Below are positions 1 through 11,471 of a DNA stretch of 64,000 bases, piece after piece. The translations under genes were made by a program, and so were the position numbers. The notes beneath the pieces are model-generated. The model was not told where the DNA came from, did not search any database, and was given only the letters and a program-made list of their open reading frames with translations. The first letter of the stretch is position 1, and the number at the start of each line of letters is the position of its first letter. The DNA is from Halichondria panicea (taxonomy: Eukaryota; Porifera; Demospongiae; Suberitida; Halichondriidae): assembly GCF_963675165.1 (NCBI RefSeq), contig NC_087382.1, positions 1,488,001-1,552,000 on the forward strand, read 5' to 3'.

Positions 1-664
1 TTATCAAAGTCCATTAGCAGATATCAATAATCGAATTTATCAAAGATCGTTCACGTGTAAATCGAATATCAACTGCCAAAAATCGATTATTAGAAATCGA
101 TCTTCAAAAATCGATTTTATTTTGGATGCACACGCCAATTAATTCTGTCTGAATTTTGTCGCAAACGGCGTTCCATACAAGAGTCTATTATTATTCCTAG
201 GAATTTACCCATTCTTGTCAACTGATACTTGCCATTTAATGGCTGGTAAAAGCGATGTTTGCAATGTCTCCTTGAGTTGTTGTGTGGTTGGTCTTTGTGA
301 GGGAGAGGAGACACAGTGCACGAACTCAACATTACTTTACCAACTTATCTGAATTTGAACAAGGGAAATAGTTTGCCAAAGACAGTGGAGCAGAAGCTCT
401 CATACACTATATATATACACAAAGGGTGCCGCTAGGAGCAGGCCGCCAGGCTAGAGCACATAAGCAGTACAAAAGAATAACAGGACTTGTACAATTAAAC
501 AGTACAACACAGGAGTACATGAGGAAATGACTAATTAAAGGATTTTCTAGCTGGCAAAAAGAAACTAGCTGAATATAGTCTACAAAAGTCAGTGTGCATG
601 CATGCAATGAGGAGGGCTCAAAAAACGAAACCAAGCTTAAGTATTAGGAGATAATTATACAATG
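1..664. other. Window edge and 3' flank of the beta-helix gene; no gene seen
   Basis: AT-rich sequence. The first 120 bases hold several near-copies of the word AATCGAT. Positions about 197-310 contain, on the minus strand, a short exon-like stretch that recurs at 7.35-7.67 kb and is listed separately. The remainder should include the 3' untranslated region of the minus-strand gene that ends at 665; I see no clear AATAAA signal that I would commit to. Confidence 0.4.
197..310 (-). other. Exon-like fragment, uninterrupted relative of 7346-7675
   Basis: Read on the minus strand, one frame gives a protein-like peptide beginning RPTTQQLKET and ending PAIKWQVSVDKNG, followed by a GTAAAT that would serve as a splice donor. 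The same peptide pattern appears on the plus strand at 7.35-7.67 kb, where it is split by a 201-base insertion. Similarity between the two at both DNA and peptide level suggests a duplicated coding exon. The family is not recognised. It matters mainly as the empty-site reference for that insertion. Confidence 0.45.
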
Positions 665-3600
665 TTACTCTTTCACGACATCGATGACAGTGTGCGTAAC
701 TTTGGGTGCATTGTCTTGAGGAGGGGGAGGGGCTGGTCTGTAGTCCTCCGTAGTGAGAGGGGCTAGCACGTCCAGGGCAGGCTCTCTCAGCTGTTCCGGC
801 CTTGTGGCTGGTCGGATGATGGGAGGAGTGATGTAACGATCAGGATCAGCTTCTTCCATGACTCCATTAGTGTACGGATCATATCTGTCCACGTTTGTCC
901 AGGTTTCTTTGTGGTTTTTCTTCTCCAGTTCCAGTTTGCGAACTCGTGGAATCATTTTTCTTAGTCTGAGTGCATTTTGCTGCCTCTGCAGAACAGGAAC
1001 TTTCTTCAGTATGTACTCGTAAAAGTGGTAGCAAACTATCACCACAAACAAAATAAAAGTCACTGCCATTGAAATGTTGGATATTATGTCTTGATTCCCA
1101 TTGATGTTTCCTATGTAGAGGGTGCCATATGCTAGAATTGCAAGATTGAGGAAAAAGAGTGTTTCCAGTAAATCATTGAATCGTATTTTGTACACTGCAT
1201 AATTCTGCAATTTGAAAATATTAAGCCCAACACTTATAGATCCAGCTGATAGTACGGGGAGAGAAGTGTCTAAAGCCAAAGCAGTTATTAGATTATGAGC
1301 GATCAAAGAAAATAGGAGCAGTCCCACCCAGTAGCGATGCTTGGGAGTGAATGGAGCATGGTATGCATCCATGAAACCATTGTAGTATGTGTTCTTAGTC
1401 CATATCATGAGTTTCCGTTTTGAACAGCGAGGAAACCATTGTCCAAAGAAGAGCAGTACAGTGAACAATATACCAGAGATGAGGATTATGGCGGCAAAAA
1501 CAAACCGAGGGATGTGACCGAGAGTGAAATATTGCACATTGCCGTCATACAACCAAACTATATCACTTGAATTGTTGGGAAAATCCAACACCTCGGTTGC
1601 ACCATCAAGATAATCCAAGACCCTGTATTGCAGTGCAGCAATGATAAACTGCAAGAGTTTGGAATAAGAGAGTAGGACGAGTGTGCCTAGGGCAGCAACT
1701 GGGTTCCTGTTGGAGAGGAGCTTTGCAAATGAGTCAAAGTACTTGCTCAAAATGATTATTAAGAACATCAAAAGAAACAGGTAAGCAGGAAAGACAATCT
1801 GAAGGAGCACTTTTGCATGAGAGTTCATTCCATCATAAAAGCATGTCTCAATACCCAAGTCAAGATTCACCCACGATATGAAAACTGTCAAAGGGTTATG
1901 AAAAGGTATGAAAATCGACTGATTTGCAGCTAATATATTAGTGTAGAAGATCAGCCCATGGATAGTGCCTGTTGCTATGGTAATGCTGAAAAGGAGAATG
2001 AATACAACTAGTACTATGCCTGCCAGGGCAAATGGGAGTAGCAGGAGAAGGTAAGAGTTTGAACAGAGTTCACATCTTGAAGTACCTAACACAAGACTGA
2101 GCCCTGGTTCACATTCTCCACACAAGACCACCACTTCGATTGTAGGCACATTGTTCGTCAGGGTTGCTTAGACTGATGTTGACTGGCTTTAGTACACAAT
2201 AGTCAAATGTACAGTTACTAACAATATACCCACTTCCGTTAGTAGTATTAGTCACTCCTATCCATATGTTGTTATTGCTTTCCAGCTTTATGGTCCCATT
2301 TTCTTCAGAACAGTTTGTTATCTGCTGCAACAAGACTGGATCACAGTCACACTTGCACTCAATTGAGGACATAATTGGTTGGAGTCCAATAGGGCAATCA
2401 CACTTTTGAAAAGATATGTTTAGAATTTGTTTTGAAATTCCCAAATTGTTGCATGGACCCTCAGCATAGAGTTCCACTTGAGCAGAGCTGTCTTGTGAGA
2501 ATACATTGTACTCTAATTCTGTGCACTGATTGCCAACTTCCTGTTGTGCTTGTCCTTCTTTGAGACGATCAACTCTACGGCTCTCAGTGATAACAAAACT
2601 GTGAATTATGGCATTATTCATTGGATTTCCAGCTTGGATTACAGCCATAACACTGATTGTGAATGCTTGTCCTTTTCTAACAGAAATGGTCTGTTTGGTG
2701 GTGTTACACAACTTCACTCTGACAGCCTTCGAAGCTATCGATGAATAATGCACAGTATTGTTCAAGTACTCAAATCCGTTGTCTGATGAAGAGAGTTCGG
2801 CTGATACATCCACCGTACACCTGTCAAACAGACCTCCGTAAATATCTGCTCCTGACTTGGAAGCTGTGTTGTTAGTCAAAAAAGTGTTGCGATGATTAAT
2901 TGATGTATTGTTCAAACACTTAAGTACTTCTTCATATGAAGACTGGGAAGTTTGCACTAAAGGTATCAAAGTCTTAACAAAATTGATATCAAAACCGTAG
3001 AGATCTTGAGTTTGAATGAAGCATTCTGTTCGTGTCAGATCTCCTGCAGTAGTTACATCCTCTCCTCTACACACACCACTCATCTCAGTACTGTCTGCCA
3101 CAAATATCCCCCCTCCATATTGAGCCTTGTTATTGTGGATTTCCAGTATGACCAGCGTTTTACCAAGCTCTAGCTCCAAGTCCTGTTCAAAATATATATC
3201 TTGGAACTTTGTTGTAGATACACTCCACCTCCGCTATTGTTTGCCGAGTTTATTTTGATTTGGACGTAAGCGTGAGAAAAAGCCTTAATGTTTGAAGCGA
3301 CTGCATAAATACCTCCTCCATTTTGAGCATCATTTCGTTCTATAATACTCACAAACAGTACAGTCTCCATGTCACTACATGTACACGGGACAAAGTTATC
3401 ATTAAATAAACAACCAGTAGTGACCTTCGAATCAAATTCAATTTCGCTTGAGTATGCATAAATCCCACCACCATTGTGTGCTGTGTTGTGAGAAATCTCT
3501 ATTGGATAGTGAACAAAGAGTGTACTCTCTCTCAGAAACACACCTCCTCCAACAGTAGCAGTATTGTTAGAAATGACCACTCCTTCTGCATTGATATAGA

Positions 3601-5457
3601 TTTGACTCTGGACTGCTCTGATGGCTCCACCCTGCACACCACGATTGTTACTGAGAGTTGTGGGTCCATTGAACTCCACTCGACTGCTTAGAGCATACAC
3701 AGGGTTTACATTATTGCTAACATTGTTAACTCCCGTAAATGACAAGTTAGAATGCACTACGTAAATGATATTTCACCCTCTAAATTGTCAAATATGCTTG
3801 TATTAGTAATTATCAAAGTTGAGATAACAACCGCAATCACTCCATCTTGCTGAGTAGCTCTGTTGTTTGTGACCACAGAGTCGGAAATGATCACAGTGCC
3901 ATCAGCAACAAAAAACACTCCACCAAAGTCAGCACTGTTATTTTTAAACATGATTTTGGAGACGGATATAGTTCCAGTATATACCAAAATCGTTCCACCA
4001 AGACTAGTTTCTCCATTATCAACTACAGCTTCATTATCTGTTATATTACAGCTCAAGATAGATGCATCACCCGCGAAAAGTCCAATCGCTCCACCTGAGG
4101 TAGCCTTGTTGTTTGTTAGCTTGCTATCAGATATCAGTAACTCTCCAGTAAAAACCGAAATCGCTCCATCTGATCTACCAGCACTGTTGTACGCTAGCTC
4201 ACTGTCGGAGATTGAGACACTCCCTCCCTGGATATTAATTGCTCCACCGTCAAGAATAGCACTATTGTTTAGTAGGGCACAGTTGGAAATGAACAAACTA
4301 CTTTCGGAGGTGGAAATTGCTCCAGCACTTTCAGCAATATTATTTGTAAAGTTGCATAAACTGATAGTCACACTTGCAGAGTCCACTTCCACTGCTCCAC
4401 CAAATCCAAATATAGCAGTGTTGGAATTAAACCTTGAATTGTTAATAACAGTTTGATTTGATATAATATTATGAATTGCTCCACCACCATCATGAATAGC
4501 ACTATTGCTCAGTAGTGTACAGTTGGAAATGAACAAACCACTTCCAAAGGTGAAAATTGCTCCACCTGCTTTTTCAGCACTGTTGTACGCTAGCTCACTG
4601 TCGGAGATTGAGACACTCCCTCCCCGGCTATAAATTGCTCCACCGTCAAGAATAGCACTATTGTTTAGTAGCGCACAGTTGGAAATAAACAAACTACTTC
4701 CAAAGGTGATAATTGCTCCACCAAAATTTAATTGAGCAATATTATTTGTAAACTTGCACCAACTGATAGTCACACTTGCAGAGGCCACCTCCACTGCTCC
4801 ACCATATGCAGCAGTATTGGAATCGAATCTTGAATCATTAATAACAGTTTGATTTGATTCAATGTTCGCTGCACCACCACTGTTACTGAAGAAATCGCTC
4901 TTTTCAATGTACACATTATCAGCTTCAACAATCAATGCTCTGTCAGTGCTAGTGTTGTTCACAAAGAGAACTTGTTCAATCGTTACAGTTACCGTACGAG
5001 TGATCTCGAGTGTACAAGCTTCCAACTTTAGCAATTTCAAGCCTACCAAATAGCAGTTAGTGATATCAAAAAGTATTTGAGAAATTATGTACATGTAGCC
5101 TGAACTACTTTCATCACCTGCTCCAGTGAAATGCAAACCTTCAATACTCAATGCACTGATATTAGATAACAGCACTCTACCAGTTTTGATAGTGGCATTT
5201 TGGCCAGCAATAATCACCTCTCTGAAATTACGAATGTAAAGCATTTCACTTAATAAATGATCTCCAGGTAGAAAGCTCAAGGTGAGATTGTCTCCACCAG
5301 ACAACAGGGCTGTTTGAACAAGCTGCTCGAGAGTGAAATAAGTTCCATTTTTGTAGTCATGACACGAGTCAGCTGAATCCACTGGCACAATGTGATAGTG
5401 CTCACTCCTGGTAACAGTAGCTAGGGTCAGTAGCAGCACCAACCAGCTGGTGTGCAT
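665..5457 (-). CDS. Beta-helix (Pmp-repeat) ectodomain fused to a polytopic membrane domain; three frameshifts
   Basis: A single uninterrupted coding tract of about 1,600 residues, read from 5457 down to 665. It opens with a signal peptide (MHTSWLVLLLTLATVTRS). It continues with a long right-handed beta-helix region made of repeats of the GGAI...SNC/SNS...NNSA type, as in chlamydial polymorphic membrane proteins. Next comes a cysteine-rich neck (KCDC, CGEC, CELC), about eight hydrophobic segments, and a charged, proline-rich cytosolic tail ending in VIDVVKE. The many N-x-S/T sites fit an extracellular, glycosylated ectodomain. Three one-base frame changes interrupt it: near 3772 (an A missing in GAAA, so the frame passes to NIIYVVHSNL), near 3190 (a T missing, or AT gained, in TATATTTT), and near 2125 (an extra G in AGTGGTGG). 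Comparison with the relative at 57.7 kb fixes each of these. They could be sequence errors or early decay. The role is unknown; surface receptor or adhesion is inference. Confidence 0.75.
4181..4858 (-). repeat. Internal tandem duplication inside the beta-helix region
   Basis: Two blocks, about 4181-4462 and 4577-4858, are nearly identical at a spacing of 396 bases (132 codons). Both encode the same run of beta-helix coils, with the signatures LFISNCALLNNSAILDGG, SVSISDSELAYNSA and ASVTIS. A period divisible by three keeps the frame. The high identity points to a recent in-gene duplication that lengthened the ectodomain. Confidence 0.8.
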
Positions 5458-7345
5458 GTTCTCTCCGATACTATAAAATTACAAGTATATTTAAATACAA
5501 TTAATGCAGTATCAGTATACTAGCTGCTATTGCTACTTCTACTTTGTACTTAAAGTGTATACTGTAAAGCATCTACAGAGGTAGAACATGTGGAATAAGC
5601 TAATTAATGGTCACCAGAGCAGGGCCGTAAGAAAAATTTTTAGGTGGGGGGGCAGAAAAAAGAAATGGACCCTCCCGCCAGAGGCGAACTTTTTACATGT
5701 GTATGTTCTCAGAGATAAACAGGAGAAACATATCGAGCTTCGTAAGAAAAAGGTCTTAGTTAGTCCTACCTTCTTCAATTCTGTTCGTTTATCTATGATT
5801 ATATCCAGCTGTGTTGCACCATGTAGCACAGCTAGTCTGTCAGCCAGCCTTTGTCACAAACATTACTTTGTTTTTATATCACAATTACGTTACAGGCTGT
5901 AAAGTCATAATAATAATATAATAATTATTATCACGAAATCGTAGATCTACTGTTACTATTATAAACGGGTACTAATTTTAGCGAATTTTAGCAAAAATGA
6001 AGATGCTAAGCAAGCTAGCCCTTTTTTTCATCTGTATCTGGCTCCAAACTTTCCATTCAACCTTAAAACTCATACTTGTACTCTTTTGAATAATTGAGGC
6101 GAGCGAAGCGAGTCCCTTCCTAGTGATGAACGTTGCAATTTGTCTGTGTGTGTGTGTGTTTGTCATGGAAGCTGCGCATGGGCACAAGAGCTAGCTACAC
6201 TCAGGAACAAAGGCTCAGACAAGACACAGAGATGCTTGAGGCTACAAGCACGCCTACAGCAGGTCAGAGCAGCTCAAATGGGGACTTTCTGAGCCTAAGA
6301 TCACATAGGCACGCCTGCAGGAGGTCACAACAGCTTACTTGCCATGTTTTACTTCCAAGTCTTGTGTTTTTGTGATAATAAACCTGCTAGCTCAACAGGA
6401 CAAAACAGAGATCGAAGCCAGTCACTAGGACAGGTCAGAGCAGCTCAGATGGAGACTTCTGAAGTTGCACAGGCACCTTTAGACAATACAGCTCTGCATG
6501 CTCCTAGTTATTGTGGTAATGAATTTGCTACAAATCCGCCAAAATTAGTACGTACCCTAAAAACAGAAAAAAATCTGAAAACTCTAAAATTCCTACCCGT
6601 CTATAATAGTAACATTAAGGTAGCATACCTATTACTGTATATACCTTTTAATTCCAGACCAACAGACACAAGGACACAGTGCACAGATTGATACAGCAGT
6701 ATAGCCAGAGACTGAGTATATAGCTATAGATCTATAAAAAAGCTGTATATTATAGTGTTATGTACTGCATGGTCAGATAATTGTGAACAGAGTTGTCCCT
6801 GTACATGTATTATAGAAAATGTTGGATATTACCAAAAATTCCTAACTACTATATATAGGAAAATCACAATGTCGTAATAATGTTTCTTATACTGAAACAC
6901 TTGTATATAGTACACATGCACCAGCAAATCAAACAGAAGAGCTATGAATACAGTATCTATTAGCCCACAACCATGGCATTGTATACACCTTCAAAGGATG
7001 GGCAGACCAGATGGTGGGATTCTATTATAAGTGTGAAACCATACCCGTGTGCACGAGGGTAGCTATATAGGAGTATGGCCATGAGGTTGTTGGAATAAAA
7101 CTCTGCAATATTTCATGAAAATGGGAGAGATGGATATCCTAATTATATACTCTGGTCAGTAAGACAGCTCTCACAATTTTCATTATTTTGTTTCAATCCC
7201 AGCCTTCCCCCTCCACCCACACCTCACACTCACAGTCACACTCACACTCACACCCATGCACACTCACACTCACACACACACACACCACACACACACCACA
7301 GAACACACGACTGGTTCTGGTCACCATTGACTAGTGCTAGAGCTC
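5458..7345. other. Intergenic region upstream of the beta-helix gene
   Basis: No gene that I can support. Should contain the promoter of the minus-strand gene starting at 5457. A GGGGGG-rich stretch follows CAGGGCCGTAAG near 5620, which resembles a hAT-like terminus without a partner. A GT run lies at about 6136-6162. The sequence around 6167-6205 (AGCTGCGCATGGGCACAAGA) recurs inverted near 32.81-32.85 kb, so this is dispersed repeat. Open frames here are short and have no recognisable domain. Confidence 0.4.
7222..7297. repeat. CA-rich microsatellite
   Basis: Imperfect runs of CACACT and CACACA with interruptions. Simple sequence only. Confidence 0.85.
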
Positions 7346-7675
7346 CTTTCCCTCACAGAGACCAACTACACAACAACTCAAGGAGACACTTGCAAACATC
7401 GCTATTATACCAGCCATTTTTATTTTTTTTATTTTTTATCAACAAATTTGTGCAGAGGTCAACAAAAATAGCTATGAAATGTAAGCTAATACTAATCTGA
7501 GACCTGATACTACAATACTTTATACAGACAGAGAACAGTACAGTTAATACACGAAAGACTACGTTAGAGAGATTATAATTTAGATTTAAAAGTTTGTAGC
7601 GAAATCCCATCCACATTAAAGCCATTAAATGGCAAGTATCAGTTGACAAGAATGGACAAACAGTTTATTAAGAAT
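7346..7675 (+). other. Exon-like fragment interrupted by a retroposon-like insertion
   Basis: The two sides (7346-7418 and 7620-7675), joined at the target duplication, resemble the uninterrupted stretch at 197-310. One frame gives a peptide with RPTTQQLKET and IKWQVSVDKNGQTVY followed by a stop codon. This looks like coding sequence, but the protein family is not recognised and no other exons are visible around it. It is probably a fragment of a duplicated gene. Confidence 0.4.
7419..7619 (-). mobile_element. SINE-like insertion with 7-base target duplication
   Basis: The 201-base insert is flanked by AGCCATT on both sides (7412-7418 and 7620-7626), and the related locus at 197-310 has only one copy of the duplicated GCCATT. 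The left edge is T-rich (TTTATTTTTTTTATTTTTTATC), that is, an A-rich tail read on the minus strand. A-tail plus target duplication plus empty site is the pattern of a target-primed retroposon. I see no clear tRNA-type A or B box, so the source of the insert is open. Confidence 0.65.
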
Positions 7676-8180
7676 GCAGTAACATAATAACACAAGAGGT
7701 GCTGCAAACTCTTGTTGTGTCAGAATCATTCATTGTCCTTGCATCAACATTATATTATTTCACTCACATTTCACTGAACTATAATTATACAAGTGCAAAA
7801 ACATTTTGTGAGGGAAGTAGGGTTGGCTGAGCTGAGCTGCTCAAACATCAAAAAGGACGTAAACAAGATGGGTTGGTGTTATAATTAATATTAATTTTAG
7901 GTTCTCTTTGAAGTTACCAGTAACTTGGTCAACAGTAGTACTGTACGATGCTGTTCCAATGGGCAAACTATTACCCTGTTCAAATTCAAATGGTAATTTA
8001 AGGTTCGTGCACTGAGCAGCGTGCGACAGTTCATTTCAAGATAATGATTAATAAATTAATTTTGATTATACTCAACCATAGATCAACTTACAGTATGCAC
8101 AAAACAGACACTGTAAAGATTTGGACTCAAGAGTCTAGTGACTAGACACAAAAATAGCGCTGACTCAGCACATTTATAGC
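7676..8180. other. Intergenic; no gene seen
   Basis: AT-rich sequence without a supported coding region. It leads into a copy of the upstream block shared by the small membrane-protein genes. Confidence 0.4.
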
Positions 8181-8250
8181 TAAAGACGACGACCTTTCCC
8201 ATATTTCAATTGCAATGCTGAAACAGGTGTTGCGCGGCGGTACATGTTGG
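8181..8250 (-). promoter_or_regulatory. Partial copy of the shared upstream block (one motif)
   Basis: Contains ACGACCTTTCCC, then a CTGAAACAG word and TTGCGCGGCGGTAC, the same order as upstream of the array copies. Only one of the two ACGAYCTTTCCC motifs is present. No array gene follows on the minus strand, so it is probably a relic of a lost copy. Confidence 0.4.
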
Positions 8251-8387
8251 TTATTTTAAGCATTTATTTTACTTGCTGCATGTGGGGCTTGTTTTAAATA
8301 TGTCATTATAAACTAGGCCTGTCTGTGTTGCATACATGTATCATGCAATGTTTGTCCTAATTCTGAAACCAGAAGCCATGATCTATC

Positions 8388-9093
8388 TAGCCTCGAGACC
8401 AGGCCGGGTCTCTATTGCATGGGTGATAGTGCACATGCACGAACTGAGTCTGGGTAACTCGTATACTTTATAGTAAACCTTTGTAAAATTATACCGTAAA
8501 CTAGTTTGTTTACTAGTTTCTTTCCTATTAATTTTCAAATACTTGTCTCCTGTGAAGTTGTGGCTTATGCTCTCTATTGCGTTGTCGAGAAGGCTTGCTA
8601 GCTAGCTGTGGCCCTCTATGGTGTTGTCGAGAAGGCTTGCACACTAGTCTGAAGCCAGAAGAAGCTCTCATTTGTACAGAAACCAAGTTCAAAACATCAC
8701 ACGACCATCCAACCATTCTGGTTTCAGACTAGTGTGCAAGCCTTCTCGATAGAGGGCCACAGCTAGCTAGCTAGGCTACAAAGCTTCATATAGTACATGG
8801 GCGTGTATGGACCACGCCTATGATTAATTACACATGCAATATAATTACCGTATAGCTGGTAATTTTCGTGGGGCAAAATATTCGTGGTTTTCGTGGTTGG
8901 AGGTCTAACCACGAATATTTTACCCACGAATGAAGCGACCTTGCCTACCTTTGCCTACAATCTAAGCAGCAACCACGAAAATATTATCCACGAAATGTCT
9001 CAATATTGCTGAACCACGAATATTTTGTCCCCCGAAAATTACCCGCTATACGGTATACCAGGTCGTATTTTAATCGGCCTGGTCTCGAGGCTA
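8388..9093. mobile_element. TAGCCTCG-ended foldback element, 9-base target duplication
   Basis: Ends are inverted copies of TAGCCTCGAGACCAGGCCG. The perfect 9-base direct repeat TGATCTATC flanks it (8379-8387 and 9094-9102), which is the length expected of Mutator-like elements. The interior holds a second long inverted repeat (GTCGAGAAGGCTTGC... and its complement, 8.59-8.77 kb). A complete CCGTATAG element has inserted into it at 8848-9053. Two relatives lie at 61125-61657 and 62980-63520. The open frames inside are a by-product of the palindrome; no transposase is present. Confidence 0.88.
8848..9053. mobile_element. CCGTATAG-type MITE nested in the foldback element
   Basis: Inverted ends CCGTATAG...CTATACGG are flanked by TA on both sides. 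The interior is full of inverted CACGAA/TTCGTGG words. The same family appears at about 20834-20988, 24333-24535 and 42712-42886. No coding capacity. A TA target and short inverted ends fit the Tc1/mariner type, but the superfamily is inference. Confidence 0.85.
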
Positions 9094-9099
9094 TGATCT

Positions 9100-9375
9100 A
9101 TCAGACCCATTCACATTATACAAATTCCAATGCATTTGCATGGAGAATCTACCATGGTGAGAATATCAGAGACAAGTATGCATGGTAACACAACAGGTAT
9201 AATCACTATAGGTAGAAAGGGTCATGATACTCTTAAAGATAAGTTGCTTTGCAATGTAGATCAAATCCCTCTTTTTATATTATGGACACTCAATATAATT
9301 ATAACACAATGGCCATCCATGCATGCCCTCTCTCAAGCTCGCCTGACAGCATGTAGCCTCAAATCCAGGCTGACT
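9100..9375. repeat. 3'-flank repeat of the array unit (copy A)
   Basis: Carries the words GAATCTACC, AGACAAGT, ATGATACTCTTAAAGAT, GCAATGTAGATCAAATC, TGGACACTCAATAT and CTCGCCTGACAGCAT in the same order as near 27.4, 33.2, 40.5, 40.8, 41.7 and 48.0 kb. In most cases it lies just downstream of a copy of the small membrane-protein gene, so it was probably duplicated with the gene. Confidence 0.6.
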
Positions 9376-9991
9376 TAATTGGCCTGAATTCAGCATGCAA
9401 TAATTATACCGTATTACTAGAATGTTTTGCGAGCATCCAACATGCGATGGTTGATCAATTCGTAACAATAAAATCCGCAAAACCTAAATTACACACGAGA
9501 TCCTTGCCAGAACGCAATAGTTAGATCGCAGAGGGTCAAATTTTCTGCTGATTTCGCTCATTCGCAAAGGTTTTTCAGCAAAATATTCGATTCCGTAGTG
9601 GTTTTCAACTATAACTACAGAAGCTCCCAAAATAACATACTTATTATGAGGTTCAATTCACTAAAGAAAACAAATGTTCATTGTGACAGTAGATCTAGTA
9701 GTATATACAAACAATGAAAATGGTTCTCACTAATAAAGTAATCTGCTAGCACTAATGTAGTAATAATACAGGCATGTTCTATTTACAACGAGTCACACTG
9801 TTATTAACTAGTACTATTGGTTGTTGATGATAGCTTCCTCGGGCATTTCATAGAAGGTCCATGCCACCATCTGACCAGTCTGAGAAAGAGAGAGAGAATA
9901 TCGTTTTTTTCGTGTACTGTGCACTTCAAGTAATTGTATATGTTTTAAGCTGTGAACAGAGAGAGAGAAGCTGTTTCATGTGCTGTGCAAG

Positions 9992-10078
9992 TAATTGTAG
10001 TGCACTGATAACAGCATGAACAGCTTCCAGCACGATGATTGGAATACCCAGCAGGGAGATGAACCAAAGGGGAAGCAC
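9992..10078 (-). pseudogene. Extra exon-3 fragment inside intron 4 of copy A
   Basis: This stretch matches the central part of exon 3 (the GIPIIVLEAVHAVISA-coding region) at DNA level and lies in the same orientation, between exons 4 and 5 of copy A. It lacks the full exon ends. It is a leftover of another unit, probably from unequal exchange. Confidence 0.7.
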
Positions 10079-10094
10079 GCAGAAAGTTGTTAAC

Positions 10095-10347
10095 CAGTGG
10101 CGGACCCAGGAATTTGAGAAGGAGGTTTCAAATTATTTAACAGTAAACCTATAAGCAATGAGCATGCACATTAGAGAGTTAGAAAGCCTAGCCCACATAT
10201 CAATTGCATGACATCAGCCAGAGTAACTATACAGATACAGTAACTATACAGATCACAATCATTCAAGCTGAGTTGCTAGCTAGTAAGTTGATCCTTGTGT
10301 GAAAGGCGGATTCCGAGTCCATGGAACCCTGTCTGGATCCGTCACTG
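10095..10347. mobile_element. hAT-like nonautonomous element in intron 4 of copy A
   Basis: Inverted ends CAGTGGCGGACCCAGG and CCTG.CTGGATCCGTCACTG, flanked on both sides by TTAAC (10090-10094 and 10348-10352). At 253 bases it has no coding capacity. The CAG(T/G)GGCGGATCC terminus is typical of hAT elements, and the element at 59454-59816 has closely similar ends. The short target repeat (5 bases) is unusual for hAT, so the superfamily is tentative. Confidence 0.75.
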
Positions 10348-11352
10348 TTAACAGTATCAGCAATCAGATTTTTCTTTTGATGCGTTGTATTTTGTTGTGT
10401 CAAGGTTATATACATTACTACATGCATTCACTCACCCAGGACAGAGTGGCAATTATAGTGTTCCTGCAAACATTAAGTTTACAGGATTAGAAAGGTAGCC
10501 ATTTGATAAGGAGATAATAATGCCCCTTCCTGCATCAAAGAAGACCATCCCCAGACAGAGAAGGAGCAGGACACTGAAAACTGTCATCTGATAAATTGCT
10601 AAGGAACTGTAAATGTACACACATAGCACTGATTAGACGTTGACTTTGTGTTTTGACACATTCATCAAACAGTTTCACAGTTTCACTGTTTGTATATAGG
10701 CAGAAAATACAACAGTAATACAATTACTATTGCATTTATGGGAGGATACAATGGTCCTGAGGATCCTAATCGCAGATCGTGCACTGATAACAGCATGAAC
10801 AGCTCCCAGCACAATGATTGGAATACCCAGCAGGGAGATGAACCAATAGGGGAACCACGCAGAACCTACTGCTGCTCTACCGACGCCCTAGAAATAGGGG
10901 AGGGGGCTAGAGTGAACACATGCATGCAGACTATGGCAATAATAATTTATATAATATTATGGCCCCACAATACGCTTGCACTCGATTGAATAGGTGTACA
11001 CGCATGCATGCACTTACAACAGTGAACAATCCAAATCCAATCACAATGAGCAACCATGGTAGAATAGTGAAGCCAGCCAAGCCCAATCCAATCTGCAAGG
11101 TGTCAGAGATAAAGCAACAATTCATGCAAAATAGGGAAAATAGCTATATGAATAATAAGAATGCAACAACACCTTTCTTGCTAGTCCTTCCAACATTTTT
11201 AATATAATAGCAGAGTCTTTAAAGGCAGCAGGAAATCTCCAGTGTAGCACATAAATTGTGAGACACTCTCCCAAATTATGTGTTTTTATAGAAGCTAGTA
11301 TCATCTCCCCTGATGTCATAACTTTACTGACTCCACCGTGGACATTAAGAAA

Positions 11353-11471
11353 AGGGAGTTTATTTTAAAGACGACCTTTCCCTTATTTCAAAAACGCTGA
11401 AACAGCTTTCTCAAAGGATGATCTTTCCCACTTGTACATACCCTCCTACCATGTTGCGCGGCGGTACCTGT
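11353..11471 (-). promoter_or_regulatory. Shared upstream block of copy A with two ACGAYCTTTCCC motifs
   Basis: About 35-150 bases upstream of the exon-1 ATG. It contains AGACGACCTTTCCCTTATTTC, then GAAACAGCTTTCTCAAAGG, then ATGATCTTTCCCAC, then GTTGCGCGGCGGTACC. The same order recurs upstream of copies B, D and E, beyond piggyBac (32.3 kb) and in part near 8.2 and 63.5 kb. Conservation next to diverging flanks suggests promoter or enhancer function. No binding protein can be named from sequence alone. Confidence 0.45.

Larger units (their letters stand above)
9814..11319 (-). pseudogene. Copy A of the small four-TM membrane-protein gene, broken in exon 4
   Basis: Five exons on the minus strand: 11319-11173 (147 bases), 11092-11018 (75), 10887-10750 (138), 10587-10436 (152) and 9879-9814 (66), all with GT-AG borders in phase 0. 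Exon 1 starts MTSGEMILASIK and ends EGLARK. Exon 2 is a membrane segment (LGLAGFTILPWLLIVIGFG). Exon 3 holds FPYWFISLLGIPIIVLGAVH. Exon 4 should hold two segments, and exon 5 gives TGQMVAWTFYEMPEEAIINN. Exon 4 has two extra bases compared with copies B and E (ACACTATAATTGCC), which creates a stop just after the second segment of that exon. Intron 4 holds a hAT-like element and a stray exon-3 fragment. The protein family is not recognised. Confidence 0.7.

Noticed and set aside
665-5457. Horizontal transfer from Chlamydia, suggested by the Pmp-like repeats
   Set aside because: The repeat pattern is a general beta-helix pattern, and the protein continues into a eukaryote-type multi-span domain and cytosolic tail. 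No bacterial neighbour genes.
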